A stretch of DNA of 64,000 nt from Brucella tritici. GTDB taxonomy: Bacteria; Pseudomonadota; Alphaproteobacteria; Rhizobiales; Rhizobiaceae. Of the stretch, positions 58,303 through 64,000 are shown one piece after another. A program made the position numbers and the translations under genes. The notes under the pieces were generated by a model, which saw nothing but the letters and a program-made list of their open reading frames with translations, was not told the DNA's origin and did no database searches. Each line of letters starts with the position of its first letter. The first letter of the stretch is position 1. The stretch covers positions 1 through 64,000 of the forward strand of contig NZ_WBWA01000003.1 in assembly GCF_008932295.1 (NCBI RefSeq), given 5' to 3'.

Positions 58303-58722
58303 TTAGAGATATGGCGAGTAGCACTGGCGCCGTGGCCCATAATTAGGCTGGAACGTGTTATCGTAGGCTCGATAGGAGCGATAGCGGTTGTAGCACCACC
58401 GCACATGCGGGTTGCCACCACGATAGATCGGTGCTGGACGGTAGCGATAAACAGGTGGTGGTCCCCAATAACCGCGATCGTAGCGATAGTACGGACGGTA
58501 ACGCGGACGGTCATGCCGCCAGTGACGGCGATGCTCCCGCCAATAGCGGCGGTCACCACGATAATCGTAATACTGAACGTTTTGTACATTCGGTGCTAGA
58601 GCCTGGGCGGACGGTGTCGCCATCAAAGACGGCTGTGCCGCATTCGCGGTCCCGGCAGCAGCGGATAGTCCCATGCCAAGTGACAAACATGCAGCAAACA
58701 GGGAATAAGCAAACCTTTTCAT
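58303..58722 (-). CDS. BA14K family secreted protein
   Basis: 139-residue exported protein. A signal peptide ([20 protein letters not shown], cleavage near AANA) is followed by an Arg/Tyr-rich middle and the BA14K C-terminal motif [21 protein letters not shown] with a second Cys in [10 protein letters not shown]14K is the 14-kDa immunoreactive Brucella protein family. GAGGAGAG lies 5 bases before ATG 58722. Confidence 0.88.
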   Translation of the reverse strand: MKRFAYSLFAACLSLGMGLSAAAGTANAAQPSLMATPSAQALAPNVQNVQYYDYRGDRRYWREHRRHWRHDRPRYRPYYRYDRGYWGPPPVYRYRPAPIYRGGNPHVRWCYNRYRSYRAYDNTFQPNYGPRRQCYSPYL

Positions 58723-58736
58723 CGGTCTCTCCTCAC

Positions 58737-58788
58737 AGCGCATACCGAAAAATGTGAAACGGCTTTCGGATAAGATGCGCGTAAAATG
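58737..58788. repeat. Diverged family A palindromic repeat
   Basis: GCGCATACCGAAAAATGTGAAACGGC...GATGCGCGTAAAA, just upstream of the BA14K start. Confidence 0.45.
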
Positions 58789-58925
58789 AACAACACAAAT
58801 CGTCCCTAAGGTCATTTTACGTCGAACATTGTGGCAGAGCGGTGACCCTGCGCAGTCACAATTTCTTGGGTCCGGCAACAGATCGGTGATGTGCGGATAA
58901 CAGGATAGGAAACACTCGGCCTGAA

Positions 58926-58950
58926 TTGACATAAAGATATGTTTATGTCA
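58926..58950 (+). promoter_or_regulatory. metH upstream palindromic operator
   Basis: TGACATAAA-N6-TTTATGTCA, a perfect 9-bp inverted repeat starting at 58927. Its left arm makes a TTGACA -35 box (58926-58931). Arrangement suits a repressor of metH; an ArsR-type SahR-like regulator of methionine genes is one candidate, not shown here. Confidence 0.55.
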
Positions 58951-59049
58951 TTAAGCGACTTCCGTGATATGCGTATGAAGGGCAATTCGGGTTTGTGTGT
59001 CCGAGCAAATCCTGTTGCCTGATAACAGATTGAATACAGGCGGTGTTTT

Positions 59050-62000
59050 ATGGCCTCTTCCCTCGAAGGTCTTTTTGGTGCAACGGCTGCGCAGCCGGAT
59101 GGCTCAGAAGTGCTTGCAGCTCTCACCAAGGCAGCGCGGGAGCGCATCCTGATCCTCGACGGCGCGATGGGAACCCAGATTCAGGGGCTTGGTTTTCATG
59201 AAGAACATTTCCGGGGTGAGCGCTTCGGCGCCTGCGACTGTCAGCTTCAGGGCAATAATGACCTTCTGACCCTGACGCAGCCCAAGGCTATCGAAGAAAT
59301 CCATTACGCCTACGCCATTGCGGGCGCGGATATTCTCGAAACCAACACATTCTCGTCTACGACGATCGCCCAGGCCGATTACGGTATGGAAGAGCAGGTC
59401 TACGAATTGAACCGTGACGGTGCGCGTCTTGCGCGTCGTGCGGCCCTGCGCGCCGAGCAGAAGGACGGCCGCCGCCGCTTCGTTGCAGGAGCGCTTGGGC
59501 CGACAAACCGTACCGCTTCCCTGTCGCCGGATGTCAACAATCCCGGCTACCGCGCTGTTACCTTCGACGATCTGCGCATCGCCTATGCCGAGCAGATCCG
59601 GGGGCTGATCGATGGCGGTTCCGACATCATCCTGATCGAAACCATCTTCGACACACTGAATGCGAAGGCTGCTGTCTTCGCCTCGGAACAAGTGTTCGAG
59701 GAAAAGGGCATCTTCCTGCCGGTGATGATTTCCGGCACGATCACCGATCTTTCCGGCCGCACCCTGTCCGGGCAGACGCCGACGGCATTCTGGCATTCGC
59801 TGCGTCACGCCAAGCCGTTCACTATCGGTCTCAACTGTGCGTTGGGCGCCAACGCCATGCGTGCGCATCTCGACGAATTGTCGACCATCGCCGATACATT
59901 CATCTGCGCCTATCCGAATGCTGGTCTGCCGAACGAGTTTGGCCAGTATGACGAAACGCCGGAAGCAATGGCTGCCCAGATCGAAGGCTTTGCGCGTGAT
60001 GGTTTGGTCAATGTGGTTGGCGGTTGCTGCGGCTCGACGCCGGAACATATCCGCGCCATTGCCGAGGCTGTCGCGAAACATCCGCCGCGCAAGCCTGCCA
60101 AGGTTGCGCCACTGATGCGCTTGTCGGGCCTCGAACCCTTCACGCTCACAGAGGATATTCCTTTCGTCAATGTTGGCGAACGCACCAACGTGACCGGCTC
60201 GGCACGCTTCCGCAAGCTGATCAAGGCTGGCGATTTTGCTGCTGCGCTCGACGTCGCGCGCGATCAGGTGGTCAATGGCGCCCAGATTATCGACATCAAC
60301 ATGGATGAAGGCCTGATCGATTCCGAAAAGGCCATGGTCGAATTCCTCAATCTGATTGCTGCCGAGCCGGATATTGCCCGCGTGCCGATCATGATCGACA
60401 GCTCCAAATGGGAAGTCATCGAGGCTGGCCTGAAATGCGTTCAGGGCAAGGCGGTGGTCAACTCCATCTCGATGAAGGAAGGTGAGGAGGCCTTTATTCA
60501 TCATGCGAAGCTCGTTCGCGCCTATGGCGCGGCAGTTGTCGTGATGGCTTTCGATGAAACCGGACAAGCCGACACCGAGGCGCGCAAGATCGAAATCTGT
60601 ACACGGGCCTATAAGATTCTGACCGAACAGGTCGGCTTCGCACCGGAAGACATCATCTTCGATCCGAACATCTTTGCGGTGGCGACCGGTATCGAAGAAC
60701 ACAATAATTACGGCGTCGATTTCATTGAGGCGACACGCAAGATCATGGCGACCTTGCCGCATGTCCATGTCTCGGGTGGCGTGTCGAACCTTTCCTTCTC
60801 GTTCCGCGGTAATGAGCCGGTGCGCGAGGCGATGCATGCCGTGTTCCTGTACCACGCCATTCAGGCGGGTATGGATATGGGCATCGTCAATGCCGGTCAG
60901 CTTGCGGTATACGATGCCATCGATCCGGAACTGCGCGAGGCCTGCGAGGATGTGGTGTTGAACCGCCGCTCCGATGCAACCGAACGCTTGCTGGAAATCG
61001 CCGAACGTTTTCGCGATTCAGGCTCCAAGGAAGCCAAGGTGCAGGATTTGACCTGGCGCGAATGGCCGGTGGCAAAGCGCCTTGAGCATGCGCTGGTCAA
61101 CGGCATTACCGAATATATTGAAGCCGATACGGAAGAGGCGCGGCAGTCTGCCGAGCGTCCGCTGCATGTCATCGAAGGGCCGCTGATGGCCGGTATGAAC
61201 GTGGTTGGCGATCTGTTCGGCGCGGGCAAGATGTTTCTGCCGCAGGTGGTCAAGTCGGCCCGCGTGATGAAGCAGGCCGTGGCCGTTCTCCTGCCATATA
61301 TGGAAGAAGAAAAGCGCCTCAATGCTGAAAAAGGCATTGGCGGCTCTGAACGTCAGAGTGCCGGCAAGGTGCTGATGGCGACCGTGAAGGGCGACGTGCA
61401 CGATATCGGCAAGAATATCGTCGGCGTCGTGTTGGCCTGCAATAATTACGAGATCATCGATCTCGGCGTGATGGTGCCATCGCAGAAAATCCTGCAGGTG
61501 GCGCGTGACGAAAAGGTGGATATCATCGGCCTTTCCGGCCTCATCACGCCGTCACTGGATGAGATGGCGCATGTGGCAGCAGAAATGGAACGCGAAGGTT
61601 TCGATATTCCGCTTCTGATTGGCGGTGCGACGACCAGCCGTGTCCATACTGCGGTGAAGATTCATCCGCGCTATGAACGCGGGCAGGCGGTCTATGTCAT
61701 CGATGCCAGCCGTGCCGTCGGTGTGGTTTCGAGCCTGCTGTCGCCGGAAGGCAAGCAAGCCTATGTTGACGGTCTGCGCGGAGAATATGCCAAGGTGGCC
61801 GCGGCTCACGCGCGCAATGAAGCCGAGAAGCAGCGCCTGCCGATCGCTCGCGCCCGCGCCAATGCGCATAAGCTCGATTGGGATAGTTTTGCTCCGGCAA
61901 AGCCGACATTCACCGGCACGAAGACTTTCGACGATTACGATCTGGCCGAAATCGCCCGCTATATCGACTGGACGCCGTTCTTCCAGACCTGGGAGTTGAA

Positions 62001-62841
62001 GGGCCGCTATCCGGCAATTCTTGAAGATGAGAAGCAGGGCGAAGCCGCCCGGCAGCTCTGGGACGACGCGCAGGCGATGCTGAAGAAAATCATCGACGAA
62101 AATTGGTTCACGCCGAAAGCTGTCGTCGGATTCTGGCCCGCCAATGCGGTGGGAGACGATATCCGTCTTTTCACCGACGAAAGCCGGAAAGAGGAGCTTG
62201 CGACCTTCTTCACCTTGCGCCAGCAGCTTAGCAAGCGCGATGGCCGTCCGAATGTCGCGATGTCCGACTTCGTGGCTCCCGTCGAGAGCGGAAAGCAGGA
62301 TTATGTCGGTGGCTTTGTCGTGACGGCGGGTATTGGCGAAGTTGCCATAGCCGAGCGTTTCGAGCGCGCCAATGACGATTATTCGGCCATTTTGGTGAAA
62401 GCGCTCGCCGACCGTTTTGCGGAAGCTTTCGCAGAATTGATGCATGAGCGTGTCCGCAAGGAATTCTGGGCTTATGCATCTGACGAGGCTTACACGCCGG
62501 AAGAACTGATCGGAGAGCCATATAAGGGCATTCGTCCCGCTCCGGGCTACCCGGCCCAGCCAGATCATACAGAAAAGACGACCCTTTTCCGTCTTCTGGA
62601 TGCAACCGCGAACACTGGCGTGGAATTGACGGAAAGCTACGCGATGTGGCCAGGCTCTTCTGTGTCGGGTCTTTATATCGGCCATCCGGAAAGCTATTAT
62701 TTCGGCGTGGCCAAGGTCGAACGCGATCAGGTCGAGGATTACGCGAACCGCAAGGGAATGTCCGTCGAGGAGGTCGAGCGCTGGCTTGCGCCGATCCTCA
62801 ATTACACCCCAGGGGCGACTTCGGAAGACGCTGCGGCGTGA
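59050..62841 (+). CDS. metH: Cobalamin-dependent methionine synthase
   Basis: 1263-residue enzyme that methylates homocysteine using methyltetrahydrofolate and cobalamin. Modules in order: homocysteine-binding barrel with zinc Cys263, Cys326 and Cys327 (GGCCGS); pterin domain ([16 protein letters not shown]); B12 cap and domain with the cobalt ligand His784 in DVHDIGKN; and the C-terminal reactivation domain with [12 protein letters not shown]. All four are complete. No cobalamin riboswitch is apparent upstream; instead a palindrome lies at 58926. Confidence 0.97.
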   Translation: MASSLEGLFGATAAQPDGSEVLAALTKAARERILILDGAMGTQIQGLGFHEEHFRGERFGACDCQLQGNNDLLTLTQPKAIEEIHYAYAIAGADILETNTFSSTTIAQADYGMEEQVYELNRDGARLARRAALRAEQKDGRRRFVAGALGPTNRTASLSPDVNNPGYRAVTFDDLRIAYAEQIRGLIDGGSDIILIETIFDTLNAKAAVFASEQVFEEKGIFLPVMISGTITDLSGRTLSGQTPTAFWHSLRHAKPFTIGLNCALGANAMRAHLDELSTIADTFICAYPNAGLPNEFGQYDETPEAMAAQIEGFARDGLVNVVGGCCGSTPEHIRAIAEAVAKHPPRKPAKVAPLMRLSGLEPFTLTEDIPFVNVGERTNVTGSARFRKLIKAGDFAAALDVARDQVVNGAQIIDINMDEGLIDSEKAMVEFLNLIAAEPDIARVPIMIDSSKWEVIEAGLKCVQGKAVVNSISMKEGEEAFIHHAKLVRAYGAAVVVMAFDETGQADTEARKIEICTRAYKILTEQVGFAPEDIIFDPNIFAVATGIEEHNNYGVDFIEATRKIMATLPHVHVSGGVSNLSFSFRGNEPVREAMHAVFLYHAIQAGMDMGIVNAGQLAVYDAIDPELREACEDVVLNRRSDATERLLEIAERFRDSGSKEAKVQDLTWREWPVAKRLEHALVNGITEYIEADTEEARQSAERPLHVIEGPLMAGMNVVGDLFGAGKMFLPQVVKSARVMKQAVAVLLPYMEEEKRLNAEKGIGGSERQSAGKVLMATVKGDVHDIGKNIVGVVLACNNYEIIDLGVMVPSQKILQVARDEKVDIIGLSGLITPSLDEMAHVAAEMEREGFDIPLLIGGATTSRVHTAVKIHPRYERGQAVYVIDASRAVGVVSSLLSPEGKQAYVDGLRGEYAKVAAAHARNEAEKQRLPIARARANAHKLDWDSFAPAKPTFTGTKTFDDYDLAEIARYIDWTPFFQTWELKGRYPAILEDEKQGEAARQLWDDAQAMLKKIIDENWFTPKAVVGFWPANAVGDDIRLFTDESRKEELATFFTLRQQLSKRDGRPNVAMSDFVAPVESGKQDYVGGFVVTAGIGEVAIAERFERANDDYSAILVKALADRFAEAFAELMHERVRKEFWAYASDEAYTPEELIGEPYKGIRPAPGYPAQPDHTEKTTLFRLLDATANTGVELTESYAMWPGSSVSGLYIGHPESYYFGVAKVERDQVEDYANRKGMSVEEVERWLAPILNYTPGATSEDAAA

Positions 62842-62911
62842 CAAATGCCGCATTTAAATTAACCTAATCTCATATACTCGTAGTTTTGACAGATGCGCGG
62901 TGCGCGTTTGG

Positions 62912-62944
62912 CTGGTTTGTATTTATGCATCGGCTACAAACCAG
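62912..62944. other. Inverted repeat downstream of metH
   Basis: CTGGTTTGT-N15-ACAAACCAG, a perfect 9-bp stem 70 bases after the metH stop. No T tract follows; role unknown. Confidence 0.35.
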
Positions 62945-62994
62945 TCGACGCGGCTGCATCGGCTTGGCGTTTCATATTCATGAGCAATTGGCTT

Positions 62995-63050
62995 AGAGCA
63001 TGTCTCCCGAAAGTGGGAGCCGGTTTCGGGGTAAAGACATGCTTAAAAAC
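62995..63050. repeat. Family A palindromic repeat, GCATGTC type
   Basis: AGAGCATGTCTCCCGAAAG...AGCCGGTTTCGGGG...AAGACATGCTT, eight bases before the 104-bp element. Confidence 0.7.
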
Positions 63051-63057
63051 AAACGGA

Positions 63058-63161
63058 TAGAGCATAATTCGACCGGAGTGAACCGAGGATCGATAAGCTT
63101 ATGCGTGGCTTAAAAGAAGTTAGAGCGCCGATCTGATCCAGTCAGATCGAAAGGAGCTCTA
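63058..63161. repeat. 104-bp TAGAGC...GCTCTA element (family B)
   Basis: Exactly 104 bp from TAGAGCATAATTCGACCGG to GAGCTCTA, matching the copy at 45117 in sequence and length. Followed by an AT-rich stretch (63162-63297) that probably holds the promoter of the LuxR-type gene. Confidence 0.75.
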
Positions 63162-63360
63162 ATAAACTAAAATTTAAATTAGTATAGTTTAATATTTTGT
63201 CGAAGCAGTATTCTATACTTATTATTATTTGGTGAAAATTGCAGGGGCGTGTTAGTGATTTGTTGGCATTTCATTCAAATGCTTCGAATTTCAATAATCA
63301 TCGATAGTTATATTTTTCTTTGGGAAGTCTGCAATAAAATGGGAACAAATTTATGAATCC

Positions 63361-64000
63361 ATGCAATCTGCTGACGATGCCGGACAGCTCCTTGAATACA
63401 TAAATACTTATGCCAAGCAGTGCGGATTTGCACATACGGCTTATGTCATGCGCGTTCCGTTGCTGAACGGCGTGGTCAAATGGCTCAGCTTTGGATCGTT
63501 GCCCCAGGAATGGACCGATCATTATACGGCCAGAAAATATGCCGATATCGATCCACTGGTTCGCAAGGCATTGAACAGTATCGAGCCTTTGGTCTGGTCG
63601 CCGAAGCTGTTTGCAGAAGCACCGCAAATCTGGACGGATGCACAGCGCTTCGGTCTCAAGGTTGGGATTTCCCAGCCGTGCTGGGCAGCTCAAGGCGTTT
63701 TCGGAATGTTGTCTTTCCTGAGAAATGGTCCGGCATTGTCTTCGGGCGAGATTTCGATGTTGCGGCGCCAGATGCAGATTGCGGCCAATCTTTTACATCT
63801 GTCCATGTATGAACATCTTGATGTTCCGGCGATGAATTGCGTTTCTGAAGTGAACTTGACGATGCGGGAAAGGGAGATCCTGCGCTGGACGAGCGAAGGA
63901 AAGACTGCCGAGATCATCGGTACGATCCTCAATATTTCCACACGCACGGTGAATTTCCATATCAGCAACGTGCTGACAAAGCTGGTTGCGGTCAACAAGG
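63361..64000 (+). CDS. LuxR-family autoinducer-binding regulator, BabR/BlxR-like (partial)
   Basis: 213 codons run open to the window edge. The N-terminal autoinducer-binding domain has the conserved ligand-contact set Trp51, Tyr55, Asp64-Pro65 and Trp79. The C-terminal LuxR helix-turn-helix is LTMREREILRWTSEGKTAEI...TVNFHISNVLTKL. Position next to metH matches Brucella BabR/BlxR. ATG 63361 is the first ATG in frame but has no ribosome site. The frame stays open upstream to 63298 and reads KWEQIYES just before it, so the true start may be upstream, at a non-ATG codon. The last residues are outside the window. Confidence 0.85.
   Translation, partial: MQSADDAGQLLEYINTYAKQCGFAHTAYVMRVPLLNGVVKWLSFGSLPQEWTDHYTARKYADIDPLVRKALNSIEPLVWSPKLFAEAPQIWTDAQRFGLKVGISQPCWAAQGVFGMLSFLRNGPALSSGEISMLRRQMQIAANLLHLSMYEHLDVPAMNCVSEVNLTMREREILRWTSEGKTAEIIGTILNISTRTVNFHISNVLTKLVAVNK

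Noticed and set aside
58723..59049. Cobalamin or SAM riboswitch ahead of metH
   Set aside because: No cobalamin box or SAM-II core could be recognised; the palindrome is the only clear signal.

Overview
The window looks like chromosome I of a Brucellaceae alphaproteobacterium (Brucella, including the former Ochrobactrum). This is inferred from the protein sequences: gyrB, BA14K, OlsB, RegB/RegA (PrrB/PrrA), DUF1150 next to Hsp20, and a LuxR-type BabR/BlxR-like regulator beside metH. It is also inferred from gene order (lptC-lptA-lptB-rpoN-hpf-ptsN and murJ-glnD-maeB-mutS). Most of the 64 kb is densely packed core genome with no rRNA, tRNA, CRISPR array or prophage that I can see.

Layout. 1-127: 3' end of a group II intron (end of its reverse transcriptase, domains V and VI) touching the gyrB terminator. 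171-4259: gyrB and an orphan cytochrome P450. 4294-7855: glutathione-dependent formaldehyde detoxification operon (frmR, frmA, an ElaA-type acetyltransferase, a DUF1345 membrane protein, S-formylglutathione hydrolase) behind a FrmR/RcnR-type operator. 7915-16183: YjaB-like acetyltransferase, HrpB helicase, redox two-component system prrB / DUF2267 / prrA, MmcB, an L,D-transpeptidase, an Nfu scaffold and a universal stress protein. 16314-27198: trpS, murJ, glnD, maeB and the divergent mutS. 27247-32743: olsB, an overlapping lspA / rRNA methyltransferase cluster, lapA, ihfB and sppA. 33202-39680: LPS transport genes, rpoN, hpf and ptsN, with a 0.9-kb non-coding gap holding repeats and an unexplained nested inverted repeat.

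39881-51783: a small Cys-rich secreted protein, a DUF1150/Hsp20 heat-shock unit with an RpoH promoter and a ROSE-like thermometer, nth, a PfkB kinase, a TRIC-type channel, grpE, hrcA, rph, rdgB, hemW, rsmI and yraN. 51976-56768: assimilatory sulfate reduction operon (cysG, DUF2849, sulfite reductase, APS reductase, DUF934). 56847-62841: a Dabb protein, ogt, a small membrane protein, BA14K and metH. 63361-64000: start of a quorum-sensing LuxR regulator cut by the window edge.

Two short intergenic repeat families recur. One is an imperfect palindrome of about 50 bp (GCATTTCC...GGAAATGC or GCATGTC...GACATGC types). The other is an element of 104 bp bounded by TAGAGC...GCTCTA. Several copies sit inside operons. 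The most interesting non-core signals are the group II intron edge, the nested inverted repeat at 37909-38006, the ROSE/RpoH unit, the structured prrB leader, the metH operator palindrome and the LuxR gene without an obvious start codon.
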